Source: Niallia nealsonii (lineage in GTDB: Bacteria > Bacillota > Bacilli > Bacillales > Cytobacillaceae). Taken from it: 64,000 nucleotides of DNA. Shown here in pieces: positions 32,098 to 42,453 of this stretch. The stretch's first letter is position 1; the number at the start of each line of letters is the position of its first letter. The stretch is taken from contig NZ_PISE01000004.1 of assembly GCF_002835805.1 (NCBI RefSeq), positions 62,001 through 126,000 on the forward strand, read 5' to 3'. The translations under genes were made by a program, and so were the position numbers. The notes under the pieces were generated by a model, which saw nothing but the letters and a program-made list of their open reading frames with translations, did no database searches and was not told where the DNA came from.

Positions 32098-33411
32098 ATG
32101 GGAAATAGCCCAGTAAAAACTTGGTCTATTGGTTTGCAGCATGTACTAGCAATGTATGCTGGTGCTGTACTTGTACCATTAATTGTTGGTGGAGCATTAA
32201 ATCTTTCTTTTGAACAACTTACTTATTTAGTATCAATTGATTTATTGACATGTGGTATTGCTACATTGCTGCAAGTTTGGAAAAATAAGTTTTTCGGTAT
32301 TGGTTTGCCGGTTATGCTTGGCTGTACTTTTACTGCTGTATCTCCGATGATTGCGATTGGCGTACAGCATGGAGTGACGGCAATTTATGGAGCAATTATT
32401 GCTTCAGGGATTTTTATTGTCATTATTTCTTCTGTATTCAGTAAATTAGTGAAATTTTTCCCTCCTATTGTTACTGGTTCTGTCGTAACAATTATTGGAT
32501 TAACATTAATTCCTGTTGCAATCAATGATATGGCAGGGGGACAAGGAAGCGAAAACTTTGGGGACCCTAAAAACTTGATTTTAGCGTTTAGCGTATTAGC
32601 ATTTATTCTTTTATTAAATAAATTTGCAACTGGTTTCTTAAAAACCATTTCTATTCTAGTTGGATTAATTGTTGGAACAATTGCCGCAAGCATGATGGGC
32701 ATGGTTGATTTTGCAAAAGTTGGCGAAGCATCATGGTTCCATGGCATTAAGCCGTTTTATTTCGGCGCTCCTACTTTTGAGCTTTCTTCTATTGTAACGA
32801 TGATTCTAGTAGCTATTGTTAGTTTAATTGAATCTACAGGCGTTTATTTAGCATTAGGAGATATTACGAAACAAAAAGTAACGGAAAAAGATTTAGCAAG
32901 AGGCTATCGTTCTGAAGGACTTGCTTCCGTATTAGGTGGAATTTTAAATTCTTTTCCATATACGGCATATTCTCAAAACGTTGGTTTGGTACAATTAACA
33001 GGTGTTAAAACAAAAAATGCTATTTTTGCAGCTGGTACGATTCTTGTTCTTTTAGGGTTTTTGCCAAAAGTAGCTGCTATTACTACATTAATTCCAACAC
33101 CAGTACTTGGCGGCGCTTCTCTTGCGATGTTCGGAATGGTTGTCGCATATGGTGTGAAAATGTTAAGCCAAGTTGATTTTAACAAACAAGGCAATCTGCT
33201 TATTTTGGCATGTTCAGTAGGGATGGGCTTAGGTGTTACCGTTGTTCCAGATATATTCGCGAAACTGCCAGAAACGGTGCGCATCTTAGCACAAAGCGGA
33301 ATCGTAGCAGGAAGCTTAACAGCTATTGTGTTAAATATATTATTTAATATGGTGCCAAGCTTCCAAAGAAAAGCAGTGCAAACGGAAGTAACACAACAGA
33401 AAGCATCATAA
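32098..33411 (+). CDS. pbuX: Xanthine permease
   Basis: 437-residue NCS2/nucleobase-ascorbate transporter with about 14 membrane spans; imports xanthine for Xpt. Landmarks: GLQHVLAMYAGAVLVPLIVGGAL at the start, ALGDITKQKVTEKDLARGYRSEGLASVLGG, and NSFPYTAYSQNVGLVQLTGVKT, the family signature. CAGGAGG lies within the end of xpt. Cotranscribed with xpt and under the same riboswitch. Confidence 0.97.
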   Translation: MGNSPVKTWSIGLQHVLAMYAGAVLVPLIVGGALNLSFEQLTYLVSIDLLTCGIATLLQVWKNKFFGIGLPVMLGCTFTAVSPMIAIGVQHGVTAIYGAIIASGIFIVIISSVFSKLVKFFPPIVTGSVVTIIGLTLIPVAINDMAGGQGSENFGDPKNLILAFSVLAFILLLNKFATGFLKTISILVGLIVGTIAASMMGMVDFAKVGEASWFHGIKPFYFGAPTFELSSIVTMILVAIVSLIESTGVYLALGDITKQKVTEKDLARGYRSEGLASVLGGILNSFPYTAYSQNVGLVQLTGVKTKNAIFAAGTILVLLGFLPKVAAITTLIPTPVLGGASLAMFGMVVAYGVKMLSQVDFNKQGNLLILACSVGMGLGVTVVPDIFAKLPETVRILAQSGIVAGSLTAIVLNILFNMVPSFQRKAVQTEVTQQKAS

Positions 33412-33424
33412 ATATTGCATGTAT

Positions 33425-33486
33425 AAATATCCTCTTGAGTAATTATATGGAAATAACCATATCCTTTACTCGAGAGGATATTTTAT
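33425..33486 (+). terminator. Terminator of xpt-pbuX
   Basis: AAATATCCTCTTGAGTAA, an inner ATATGG/CCATAT hairpin, then TTTACTCGAGAGGATATTTT and a T-rich tail. Confidence 0.85.
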
Positions 33487-33653
33487 TTATATATAAGTGA
33501 ATAAGCCATATAATTTGCTGAATCTAAATAAAGAATATTAAACACACTTTAGGAAATTATATCTAATTTTTTTAGTTGTAATTATACTGAAATAGTTATT
33601 AAGATGGTTTGTGAGTATAATTCTAAAGTGCAGATAGACTATCTTAAATATCG

Positions 33654-34526
33654 TTAGTTAAATAAGGAAATAAATGCTCTTAATGCATAAGGCATATATT
33701 CGGTCTTTTTCCAAGCAATTCCTAACTCTAGATTTAAATTGCTTGTTGTTAACGGGAGTGTAGTAATTGCTAATTGGTTTATATTATTGCACGTTTTTTC
33801 TGGAAGTATAGATATTCCTAGTTTAGAATTAACCATTTCAAGCATAAATTCCTTTTGGGAACTTTCTAAAACAATTTTAGGTTGAAAATTATAAAAAGAA
33901 CAGTATTCAATTATTTTAGTGTGTAATGAAAAATCTTTTCTTAACATAATAAATGGTTCATCTTTTAGTTCATTAATAGAGACTATATTCTTAGCAGCAA
34001 GCGGATGATCTGAGTGTACAACTAATCTTAGAGGATCCTTCATAATTTTTTTTATGACTAAGTTATTTTCTGAATGAATTTGGCTGCATATTAGTCCAAT
34101 ATCTAAGTTTCCCTCTTCCAATTCTGCCTTTATACTATTTGTGCCTATTTCAAATAGATTTAAGTTTACTTCTGGATATAGAGTTAAATACTTTGAAATA
34201 TATTCAGTGAAATATGTTGTCCCAATGATAGGTGGAATACCAATATTTAGTTCCCCATTTTTTAAATTAATTGTATCTTCCAACTCTAGCTTTATATTGC
34301 TGAAAGAATCTAAGATAAAACTAGTGTTTTTGAGAACAATTTTTCCTGCATCAGTTAATGCTAAACCTTTAGAGGTTCTTTTAAATAACATGACATTAAG
34401 TTCTGCTTCTAGTTTGCGAATTGCCTTACTGATAGCAGGTTGAGATACATTAAGATACTCTGAAGCTTTGGTGAAACTTGAGTGTTTAACTACTTCTGCA
34501 AAATATTCTATTTGTCGAAGCTCCAT
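33654..34526 (-). CDS. LysR family transcriptional regulator of the adjacent catabolic cluster
   Basis: 290 residues. N-terminal winged helix (MELRQIEYFAEVVKHSSFTKASEYLN, VSQPAISKAIRKLEAELN) and a C-terminal two-lobe effector domain from about 90 (GELNIGIPPIIGTTYFTEYI). Divergent from the ABC/amidohydrolase cluster that starts at 35412, so probably its activator, responding to the imported compound. An ATAAC/GTTAT LysR-type box lies 122-136 bp upstream of its start. ATG at 34526 after AAGGGAG. Confidence 0.92.
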   Translation of the reverse strand: MELRQIEYFAEVVKHSSFTKASEYLNVSQPAISKAIRKLEAELNVMLFKRTSKGLALTDAGKIVLKNTSFILDSFSNIKLELEDTINLKNGELNIGIPPIIGTTYFTEYISKYLTLYPEVNLNLFEIGTNSIKAELEEGNLDIGLICSQIHSENNLVIKKIMKDPLRLVVHSDHPLAAKNIVSINELKDEPFIMLRKDFSLHTKIIEYCSFYNFQPKIVLESSQKEFMLEMVNSKLGISILPEKTCNNINQLAITTLPLTTSNLNLELGIAWKKTEYMPYALRAFISLFN

Positions 34527-34939
34527 TATTACTCCCTTCTACTAGCAAATTTTAATAAACTTATTGTACATAAAAAATAATAAATATAAATTTTTCTGTA
34601 AGGAAACCTAACAAGGTAATTACATAAAACATGATTATTACTGTATTATAACTAATAGTTATGAATATTATGAATTATAAGTTCTTTTATTTATCGGTAA
34701 GGCTATCTATAATAAGTATTAATCAAGCGGGTAATAAAAATTAACATTATGGAGTGAGGTAAAATAACAAAAGTGATTCCTGTTATGACTATATTTTTTA
34801 TCCTGATATTTTAGGGAGTATTAGTACTAGTACTATTTTTAGTCACTATTTTAGGAGAGTGGTAGAATACTTTAACAACATTGAGAAAGGGAATATATAT
34901 ATCAAATTTAATAAATCGAAACAGACATTCTTTTTTATA
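34527..34939. promoter_or_regulatory. lysR upstream region with a LysR-type box
   Basis: ATAACTA/A/TAGTTAT at 34648-34662 is a perfect 15 bp palindrome of the ATAAC-N5-GTTAT kind bound by LysR proteins. At 34783-34870 a GTG after GGAGTGAGG opens a hydrophobic reading (VIPVMTIFFILIF, stop, GVLVLVLFLVTILGEW, stop), perhaps a decayed small membrane protein; too weak to call as a gene. Confidence 0.55.
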
Positions 34940-35120
34940 GGCTATTTTCGTAAACTTTGTTGCTTTTAAAGGAGTAGGATGATTTCCGTTTCAGGATGCT
35001 CGCTTTCCGTGGGGCGGGCGGTGAGCCTCCTAAAGGAAGCAGCCTTGCGGGGTCTCACCTGTCCCGCTAATCCCACAGGAGTCTCGCACCTTCCACTCCA
35101 ATCAACCTGTTTTAACCATG
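34940..35120 (+). repeat. GC-rich dispersed element B, copy 2
   Basis: Matches the core at 25608-25786 closely (CTTTGTTGCTTTTA, TGCTCGCTTTCCGTGGGGCG, CCCACAGGAGTCTCGCACCT, CTGTTTTAACCATG). It lacks the terminal GGTTGTTTT/AAAACAACC pair. It lies between lysR and the transporter operon. From 35121 to 35411 the sequence is AT-rich with nothing else identified. Confidence 0.85.
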
Positions 35121-35411
35121 TCGAAAAATTAAAATGGATTTATATAGAATAATAATTTTAATAGAAAAAAGATGCGAATTATCTTAGATATAAAAAATAG
35201 TTTCTTAATTTCCTTATATAGGAAAATGTTTAATGATATATAGAAGAATAAGATGAAGTATTAATTTCTTCAAAAAAAATTAGGTCACAACTTAATCAGA
35301 GTAAGTGAATTATCCAAAAGAGAGAACAACATGCAAGTGTGGAGAGGTGATATAAATACTGTTATTAAAAAATGCAAATTCTGATTATTTAGTTTTCCTG
35401 GAGGTGTTCAA

Positions 35412-36329
35412 TTGAGAAGGTATTTAAGTAAATATTTATTTCAGATTATACCGGTTCTTTTTATTATTTCTTTTATCGTATTTGGACTTGTTTATTTAGC
35501 TGGAGATCCAGTATCTCTAATGTTACCAGATACTGCTACGGAGGAAGAAGTAGCTACTTTAAGAGAAGCTTTAGGTTTAAACCAACCCTTTTTAATGCAG
35601 TATTGGATATTTCTTAAAAACATGATGACTGGGAATTTTGGCGAATCATTCCGTTATAATATGGATGCTTTAGATATTGTGCTGGACAGGCTTCCAGCAT
35701 CTGCACAATTGGGTGGATTAGCAATGTTAATCGCAATAATTATTGCCATACCACTTGGTGTTTGGTCTTCCACTAGAAAAAACTCTTTTGTTGATCTTTT
35801 TATTACAGGTACATCTGTATTAGGAAAAGCAATGCCGAATTTCTGGCAAGGACTGATGCTTATTCTATTACTTGCTGTAGTCTTTCCTGTATTTCCTGTT
35901 TCTGGAAGCGGAACGTTTTGGCATATGATTTTACCAGCATTGACTCTAGGTGGAGGAACTGCAGCAGAAATGACAAGATTAATCCGGTCAAATATGCTTG
36001 AAGCGCTAAATCAAGATTATGTCCGTACAGCAATTGGCAAGGGGTTAAGAAATTCTGTTGTTATATATCGCCATGCATTTAAAAATTGTTTAATTCCAAT
36101 TATCACTATTATGACGGTTCAATTACCTTTTCTCATTGGAGGATCTTTAATAACGGAAACTGTTTTTGCTTATCCAGGTATAGGTCAACTGCTTGTCCAA
36201 GCAGTTAACTCCCGTGACATGTCTATTGTCCAGGCTGGCGTTTTTATAATATCGATATTAGTAATTGTTATGAATATGGTTGGCGACATTTTATACCGAA
36301 TCGTTGACCCAAGGATTAAATATGAATAA
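35412..36329 (+). CDS. Peptide/nickel-type ABC permease, DppB-like
   Basis: 305 residues, six membrane spans. N-terminal span YLFQIIPVLFIISFIVFGLVYLAGDP is the DppB/OppB hallmark; the permease EAA-type loop is RTAIGKGLRNSVVIYRHAFKNCLIPI (about 205-230). TTG start at 35412 with CTGGAGG upstream; no ATG is nearer. First gene of the import system, separated from the divergent lysR by 885 nt that contain a repeat element. Confidence 0.93.
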   Translation: MRRYLSKYLFQIIPVLFIISFIVFGLVYLAGDPVSLMLPDTATEEEVATLREALGLNQPFLMQYWIFLKNMMTGNFGESFRYNMDALDIVLDRLPASAQLGGLAMLIAIIIAIPLGVWSSTRKNSFVDLFITGTSVLGKAMPNFWQGLMLILLLAVVFPVFPVSGSGTFWHMILPALTLGGGTAAEMTRLIRSNMLEALNQDYVRTAIGKGLRNSVVIYRHAFKNCLIPIITIMTVQLPFLIGGSLITETVFAYPGIGQLLVQAVNSRDMSIVQAGVFIISILVIVMNMVGDILYRIVDPRIKYE

Positions 36330-36346
36330 GAAGGAGGTAAGAAATA

Positions 36347-37276
36347 TTGACTATTAATACACAGAAAATTAGCTCTCCAGTACAAGTATCGTATGAAATT
36401 GAAAAAAAAATTAGTCCGATTAAAAGATGGTCAAAGCTCTTGCTAAAAAGCAGAACAGGTTTGGCTGGATTAATCATAGTATTACTTGTTATCTTATTGG
36501 CTATATTTGCTCCAGCTATTTCGCCGCATGATCCTGCTAAAGTTAATTCAGCCAATATTTTGAAACCTCCATTTTGGATGGAAGGCGGATCATTAGAATT
36601 TATTCTAGGAACAGATAATCTAGGGAGGGATGTTCTTAGTCGAATCATTTATGGATCAAGAGTATCCTTGCTTGTTGGCATATGTGCTGTAATAGTATCA
36701 GGAGCTATTGGGGCATTCTTAGGAATAATTTCTGGTTTCCTTGGTGGCTGGGTTGATGCATTAATTATGAGAATTACAGATGCATTCTTAGCCTTGCCAA
36801 GTATCTTAATAATGTTAGTACTTATCGGAGTATTTGGACCTAGTTTAACAACATTAATTCTTGTGATGGGATTTACAGATTGGGTTTCTTATACAAGACT
36901 TGTACGTGGAGAAGTTTTAAGTCTGAAGGAAAGAGATTTTATAAGGGCTGCTCATTCAATAGGAACGAAAAAAAGTTCAATCATGACAAAGCATTTACTG
37001 CCAAATGTTTTTTCAACCTTTATTGTAATATCAACTTTGAATGTGGCATCAGCAATAATATCAGAATCTTCACTAAGCTTTCTTGGTCTAGGGATACAAC
37101 CGCCAACCGTTTCTTGGGGATATATGTTAAGTGAAGGGCAAGCATATTTATCTACTAGTTGGTGGATTGCTACTTTTCCAGGTATAGCTATCACGATTAC
37201 TGTTATAGGGATTACTTTCTTAGGAGATTGGCTACGAGATGTAATGGATCCATTTCAACAAGGAGGTCGATCTTAA
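36347..37276 (+). CDS. Peptide/nickel-type ABC permease, DppC-like
   Basis: 309 residues, six membrane spans. Has the cytoplasmic N-terminus, the SPHDPAKVN segment and LGTDNLGRDVLSRIIYGSRVSLLVG, diagnostic of DppC/OppC, plus the EAA loop DFIRAAHSIGTKKSSIMTKHLLPN. TTG start at 36347 with AAGGAGGTAAG in front. 17 nt after the DppB-like gene; the two form the heterodimeric channel. Confidence 0.93.
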   Translation: MTINTQKISSPVQVSYEIEKKISPIKRWSKLLLKSRTGLAGLIIVLLVILLAIFAPAISPHDPAKVNSANILKPPFWMEGGSLEFILGTDNLGRDVLSRIIYGSRVSLLVGICAVIVSGAIGAFLGIISGFLGGWVDALIMRITDAFLALPSILIMLVLIGVFGPSLTTLILVMGFTDWVSYTRLVRGEVLSLKERDFIRAAHSIGTKKSSIMTKHLLPNVFSTFIVISTLNVASAIISESSLSFLGLGIQPPTVSWGYMLSEGQAYLSTSWWIATFPGIAITITVIGITFLGDWLRDVMDPFQQGGRS

Positions 37277-37304
37277 TGAATTCTTTTAGGGAGGTACCTG
37301 CTAT

Positions 37305-38321
37305 ATGAATCTTTTATTAGATGTAAAAGGATTAAAAACTTACTTTTATACTGAAAGTGGGAAAATACCAGCAGTAGACGGTGTGTCATTTCAAGTAAAT
37401 AAAGGGGAAGTAGTAGCCATTGTTGGTGAATCAGGTTGTGGAAAAAGTATAACTTCTTTCTCTATCATGGGACTTGTAAAGGCACCAGGTAAGATAGTAG
37501 ATGGTGAAATTTTATTTGGAAATCATGACCTTACTAAAATGAAAAATAAGGAAATAAGAAAATTGCGTGGTAATGAAATTTCCATGATATTTCAAGAACC
37601 ATTATCCTCATTAAATCCATTGTTCACTGTTGGGTTCCAAATTAGCGAAGCGATTAAACTACATCAAAAGGTTGGAAGAAAAGAAGCACGCAATAAAGGA
37701 ATAGAGATGTTAAGAAAAGTGGGTATACCAAGAGAAGAAAAAGTGTATGATTCTTATCCACATGAATTAAGTGGTGGTATGCGACAACGTGTGATGATTG
37801 CGATGGCACTATCCTGTAATCCTAAGCTTCTTATTGCAGATGAACCGACTACTGCTTTGGATGTAACCATTCAAGCACAGATACTTCAGTTAATGAAAAA
37901 GCTCAGGGATGAATTAGATACTGCAATAATCTTAATTACCCATGACTTAGGGGTTGTTGCAGAGATGGTGGATAGAGTAATCGTAATGTATGCAGGACAA
38001 GTTGTGGAGCAGGGGGGAGTGTTCGAATTATTTGCTGATCCTAAGCACCCCTATACAAAGGGACTAATGAAAAGTACACCTAAAATTAATGAATTAAAGG
38101 AAGAATTGCAAGCTATTAGAGGCACTGTCCCAACTCCGTCTGATATGCCAAAAGGTTGCCGGTTTCATCCAAGATGTCCTTATGCGATGAAAAAATGTAT
38201 TCAGCAGGAACCAAATCTTCGTGAATTAAAAGTAAATTATCAAGTTCGTTGCTGGCTGCACGAAGAAGGAGAGGTGGTTTTAAATGAGCTTGAAGAAAGA
38301 ACAGCCATTACTAGAGATTAA
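37305..38321 (+). CDS. Peptide/nickel-type ABC ATPase, DppD-like
   Basis: 338 residues. Walker A GESGCGKS (about 44-51), signature [15 protein letters not shown], Walker [13 protein letters not shown], and ITHDLG switch. The C-terminal oligopeptide/dipeptide domain ([14 protein letters not shown], then [14 protein letters not shown] with clustered cysteines) can bind an iron-sulfur cluster in relatives. GGGAGG precedes the ATG. Overlaps the next ATPase gene by 38 nt. Confidence 0.94.
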   Translation: MNLLLDVKGLKTYFYTESGKIPAVDGVSFQVNKGEVVAIVGESGCGKSITSFSIMGLVKAPGKIVDGEILFGNHDLTKMKNKEIRKLRGNEISMIFQEPLSSLNPLFTVGFQISEAIKLHQKVGRKEARNKGIEMLRKVGIPREEKVYDSYPHELSGGMRQRVMIAMALSCNPKLLIADEPTTALDVTIQAQILQLMKKLRDELDTAIILITHDLGVVAEMVDRVIVMYAGQVVEQGGVFELFADPKHPYTKGLMKSTPKINELKEELQAIRGTVPTPSDMPKGCRFHPRCPYAMKKCIQQEPNLRELKVNYQVRCWLHEEGEVVLNELEERTAITRD

Positions 38322-39312
38322 AGGTTTAAAAAAATATTATGATATTACAAAAAAATGGTTTAGCAAAGAAAGACAGTATTTAAAAGCTGTAGATGGGATT
38401 AATTTAAAAGTGTATACAGGAGAAACACTTGGAATTGTAGGAGAATCAGGCTGTGGAAAATCAACTACAGGGAATGCAATTTTAAGATTAATAGAAGCAA
38501 CTGAAGGAGAAATTTTATTTGAAGGAAAAAATTTAAGAGATTTATCGGAGAAAGAAATGAGGGAACAGAGGAAAGATATCCAAATGATATTTCAAGATCC
38601 ATTTTCTTCTTTAAATCCAAGAATGAAGGTATTTGATATTATTTCTGAGCCCTTAATTTCACATAAGATTGCTAAGGGAAAGGAACTCAAAAAGCGTGTA
38701 GAAGAGTTAATGGACGTTGTTGGTTTAAGTCCAAGCTACGCATATAGATATCCACATGAATTTAGCGGGGGACAAAGACAAAGAATTGGCATTGCAAGAG
38801 CACTGGCATTAAATCCGAAGCTTATTATATGTGATGAACCGGTGTCTGCATTAGATGTATCAATACAGGCACAAATATTAAATCTCCTTACTAAATTACA
38901 AAGAGATTATAACCTAACTTATGTATTTATTGCACATGGTTTGCCAGCAATTAAACATATAAGTGACCGAGTTGCTGTGATGTATCTTGGGAAAGTAGTG
39001 GAATTAGGAACAAAGGAGCAATTGTTTCAAAGTCCTCTTCATCCGTACACAAAAGCATTACTATCAGCAGTGCCAATACCTGATCCTACGTATAGGGACA
39101 AAAAGGAACAAATTATATTAGAAGGTGAGTTGCCTAATCCAGCGAATCCACCAATAGGTTGTCGATTTCACACAAGATGCCCCTATGCAAATGAGAAATG
39201 TAAAATGGAAGAACCGGTCTTTATTGAGCATGATAGTCAACATTCTGTAGCTTGTCATTACCCTATTTTACAAAATAAAAATAGAGAATTAACGCTTGAG
39301 GCGATAACTTAA
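38284..39312 (+). CDS. Peptide/nickel-type ABC ATPase, DppF/OppF-like
   Basis: 342 residues. Walker A GESGCGKS, signature FSGGQRQRIGIARAL, Walker B LIICDEPVSALD; the usual ITHDL switch is here IAHGLPAIKH, keeping the His with Gly replacing Asp. C-terminal CRFHTRCPYANEKC repeats the cysteine pattern of its partner. ATG at 38284 is preceded by GAGAGGTGG, inside the upstream gene. Second ATPase of the importer. Confidence 0.94.
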   Translation: MSLKKEQPLLEIKGLKKYYDITKKWFSKERQYLKAVDGINLKVYTGETLGIVGESGCGKSTTGNAILRLIEATEGEILFEGKNLRDLSEKEMREQRKDIQMIFQDPFSSLNPRMKVFDIISEPLISHKIAKGKELKKRVEELMDVVGLSPSYAYRYPHEFSGGQRQRIGIARALALNPKLIICDEPVSALDVSIQAQILNLLTKLQRDYNLTYVFIAHGLPAIKHISDRVAVMYLGKVVELGTKEQLFQSPLHPYTKALLSAVPIPDPTYRDKKEQIILEGELPNPANPPIGCRFHTRCPYANEKCKMEEPVFIEHDSQHSVACHYPILQNKNRELTLEAIT

Positions 39313-39442
39313 ATCTCCCTGTTCTCTTAAACTATTAAATAATTAATCTATAAGCTTTTCTAAATAAGGAGTCTCATGCAAAGGTTCTTTAATTGTAAGT
39401 TCCTATATTATTCACTAATACTAAAATAAGGTGGTTATATTT

Positions 39443-41014
39443 TTGAAAATAAGGCTAAGTAATACACGTTCATTTTTAATCCTAATAGCGATGATGACAA
39501 TGTTATTCATAACTGCTTGTAGCAGCAATAGCTCAACTAAAGTAGATAATAATGAAGAAGCAGATGGTTCTTCTAAAACTATCAAAGTAGGTTTATCAGG
39601 GACAATTTTGACATTTGATCCACAAAATAATGGCAGTCTCGGTTCACCCATCATGAATATTTACGATACTCTTTTCAGAATGAATGATAAGGGAGAATTT
39701 TTGCCCCATTTAGTGTCAGAGTATAAAAGGACTAATGATACAACATGGGAATTCACTCTAAACCATGGTATAAAATTCCATAATGGAGAAGAATTAACAT
39801 CAGAGGATGTCAAGTTTACCCTAGATCGTGTTATGAACGATGAATCCTTATTAGAAAATAGTAGGTTTGTTACTATAAAGGAAGTAAAAGTCAAAGATGA
39901 TTTTAATTTTGAAATCATAACGAATGAACCAGATCCAACATTGTTAAATCGCTTGGGAATGATGGGGGCTAGTATTCTGCCTAAGGATTATATTGATAAA
40001 AATGGCATAGATTACTTCTTACAGCATCCAATAGGATCAGGTCCATATCAAATTAAAGAATATCTTGTAGATAATCAACTAACTTTACAAAAGTTTAATG
40101 ATTATTTTAGAGGGGATGTATCCAATTGGGATGAAGCGGTACTTAGAATACTTCCAGAGGCTGCAACCCGTGTGAATGAATTATTAACTGGAGGCGTTGA
40201 TTTTATACAAGAAGTTCCACCTGCTGAATGGACAAGAATAAATGATAATAAAGGCACTAAAGTTATTGAAGCTGACTCCAGCCAAGTAATGTCACTTATA
40301 GTAAACCAAAATAAACAATTTCCAACTTCTGATCCAAAAGTACGCCAAGCAATAGATTATGCAATTGATAATAAAGCGATAGTAGAAAATTTATTTCAAG
40401 GAAATGGAACTCCTACAAGAACCTCTATTGTTCCAGGTACTGCTGGTCTAAATGAAGACTTATATAATACTTACCGTTATGACTTGGAAAAATCAAAACA
40501 GTTATTAAAAGAGGCTGGATATGATAAGGGAAACCCACTTGAATTGACATTTCAAGTACCACAGGGACGTTATTTAATGGATGCTGAACTAGGTCAAATA
40601 ATAGCTGGAATGCTTGAAGAGGCTGGTATAAAAGTTAACATTCAAATACTAGAAAATAGTAAATATGTAGAGATTAGAAATAGTGGAAAAAATGATGCTT
40701 TAATGCTTGTTGGTTATGGTAATAGTATGTTTGATCCATATTTACCTTTGGATTCCTTCCATTCAGAAAGATATCCAGAACGTCTAGGTTATAAGAACCA
40801 AAAAGTTGATAAACTTTTAGACAGTGCCATTTCGAATTTAAATACAGCAGAAAGAATGGAACAATATAAGGAAATTCAGCAAATTGTAGCCGAGGAATTA
40901 CCATACATTTATCTTTATCAAGAACAATACTATAATGCTGTAAATGAAAAAGTAGAATTTAACCCGCCAATAAACAAAGACATACTAGTGGAAGACATGA
41001 AGAAGAAAGAATAA
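39443..41014 (+). CDS. Family 5 extracellular solute-binding lipoprotein
   Basis: 523 residues from TTG 39443. An in-frame GTG at 39431 lies within the AAGGTGG ribosome site, so I reject it. Lipoprotein signal with lipobox LFITAC, acylated Cys26. The mature protein is a DppA/OppA-type binding protein: LSGTILTFDPQNN, IKFHNGEELTSEDVKFTLDRV (the family 5 signature) and VRQAIDYAIDNKAI. It delivers the substrate, a peptide or similar small molecule, to the Dpp-like permease. 130 nt after the second ATPase, last transporter gene before the enzymes. Confidence 0.93.
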   Translation: MKIRLSNTRSFLILIAMMTMLFITACSSNSSTKVDNNEEADGSSKTIKVGLSGTILTFDPQNNGSLGSPIMNIYDTLFRMNDKGEFLPHLVSEYKRTNDTTWEFTLNHGIKFHNGEELTSEDVKFTLDRVMNDESLLENSRFVTIKEVKVKDDFNFEIITNEPDPTLLNRLGMMGASILPKDYIDKNGIDYFLQHPIGSGPYQIKEYLVDNQLTLQKFNDYFRGDVSNWDEAVLRILPEAATRVNELLTGGVDFIQEVPPAEWTRINDNKGTKVIEADSSQVMSLIVNQNKQFPTSDPKVRQAIDYAIDNKAIVENLFQGNGTPTRTSIVPGTAGLNEDLYNTYRYDLEKSKQLLKEAGYDKGNPLELTFQVPQGRYLMDAELGQIIAGMLEEAGIKVNIQILENSKYVEIRNSGKNDALMLVGYGNSMFDPYLPLDSFHSERYPERLGYKNQKVDKLLDSAISNLNTAERMEQYKEIQQIVAEELPYIYLYQEQYYNAVNEKVEFNPPINKDILVEDMKKKE

Positions 41015-41166
41015 TTATTACTTTAGTCATTGGATTTATTATCTGAAATTTCAAAATATAAAGGGCGGTATAGATTGTGCTGCCCTGCTATATTTCTAGT
41101 AAATCAACATATGCAGGAATATATATTTTAATTTGTGATATTGTACACAATAAATAGGAGGTTCTT

Positions 41167-42423
41167 ATGATTAAAGATAGTATAAATATCAAGATTAATA
41201 AAGACCGTCTCTTCAGCCGTTTGATAGAACTGGGTAATATAGGAAAAGGAATTTCTGGTGGTGTTTCCCGCATTGCCTTTTCCGAGGAGGACAAAAGAGG
41301 ACTAGAACTAATAGAGTCATATATGAAAGAAGCAGGATTATGTGTTAGATATGATTTCGCGGGAAATTTAATAGGGCGAAAGGAAGGAGAAAATCCTAGT
41401 GCTCCTGTCGTTCTTACTGGTTCACATAGTGACACGGTCTATGAAGGGGGAAAATTTGATGGTAGCTTAGGAATCATAGGTGGAATTGAAGTATTACAAG
41501 TAATGAAAGAGCAAGGTATTATAACGGAACATCCAATTGAGGTCATTGCTTATAGAGATGAAGAAGGATGTCGATTTAAAGCAGGTTATTCTGGCAGCAG
41601 AGCGATGACAGGCAAATGGAATAGTGAAACGCTTAACTATATGGACAGTAATGGAATGACAATTAGAGATGTATTGAAGTTAAATGGGTTTGATCCAAAT
41701 AAAGTTCATGAGGCTCAACGATCAAGGAAGTCGGTAAAAGCTCATGTGGAACTTCATATTGAACAAGGCAAAGTTTTAGAACAAAAACAGCAGTCGGTTG
41801 GAATTGTGTCAGGTATATGTGGGTCATCCAGAGGAAGGATCCTATTAAGAGGGGAAGCTGGCCATGCAGGAACTACTCCTATGAATCTAAGAAGGGATCC
41901 TCTAGTTGCTGCTGCAAAAATCATACAAATGATAAATGAAGAAGCTAATAAAACCTTAACAACTGTAGGGACTGTGGGCAAATTAGAGGTCTTTCCAGGG
42001 GGAGCCAATGTAATACCTGATAGGGTAGAGTTTTCAGTTGATATAAGGGACTTGAATGGGAATGTACGGGATACTGTTGAAGAAAAAGTGTTGTTAAGAG
42101 CAAAGGAAATATGTCAGGAATCAGGAATTAATATGGAAGTTTTAGTGTGGAGAAAAGGAGAATCCAAGCTATGTTCAGAGTCAATCCAAAATATTATTAA
42201 AGATGCTTGTTTAAAATCTAGTGTTGATGTTTTTAGTCTTCCTAGTGGAGCAGGACATGATTCAGGGAATTTTGATGGATTTTGTCCAATGGGTATGATT
42301 TTTGTTCGCTCTAAGGATGGTGTAAGTCATCATCCAGCAGAGTGGAGTTCACCTGAGGATTGTGTAATCGGAACTAATGTCCTTTATCATACGCTTCTTG
42401 ATTTAGCTGTTTTGGTAAAGTAA
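41167..42423 (+). CDS. M20 family Zn hydrolase (N-carbamoyl-amino acid / allantoate amidohydrolase type)
   Basis: 418 residues. Dinuclear metal ligands of the AmaB/HyuC/AllC group: His87 (GSHSDTV), Asp98 (GKFDGSLG), Glu132/133 (YRDEEGCRF), His193 or 197 (HVELHIEQG) and the terminal His in SHHPAEW. The dimerisation-domain motif GEAGHAGTTPMNLRRDP and PSGAGHDSGNF agree. These enzymes cleave N-carbamoyl amino acids, ureidoglycolate-type or related amide bonds. AGGAGG precedes the ATG. Its place after the importer suggests it acts on the imported compound. Confidence 0.93.
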   Translation: MIKDSINIKINKDRLFSRLIELGNIGKGISGGVSRIAFSEEDKRGLELIESYMKEAGLCVRYDFAGNLIGRKEGENPSAPVVLTGSHSDTVYEGGKFDGSLGIIGGIEVLQVMKEQGIITEHPIEVIAYRDEEGCRFKAGYSGSRAMTGKWNSETLNYMDSNGMTIRDVLKLNGFDPNKVHEAQRSRKSVKAHVELHIEQGKVLEQKQQSVGIVSGICGSSRGRILLRGEAGHAGTTPMNLRRDPLVAAAKIIQMINEEANKTLTTVGTVGKLEVFPGGANVIPDRVEFSVDIRDLNGNVRDTVEEKVLLRAKEICQESGINMEVLVWRKGESKLCSESIQNIIKDACLKSSVDVFSLPSGAGHDSGNFDGFCPMGMIFVRSKDGVSHHPAEWSSPEDCVIGTNVLYHTLLDLAVLVK

Positions 42424-42453
42424 TAAAATACGTTGAAAGAGAAGGGGATTATA

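Noticed and set aside
34783-34870. Possible decayed small membrane protein (VIPVMTIFFILIF, stop, GVLVLVLFLVTILGEW)
   Set aside because: Good ribosome site but an early stop and hydrophobic content expected by chance in AT-rich DNA; noted in the intergenic entry only.
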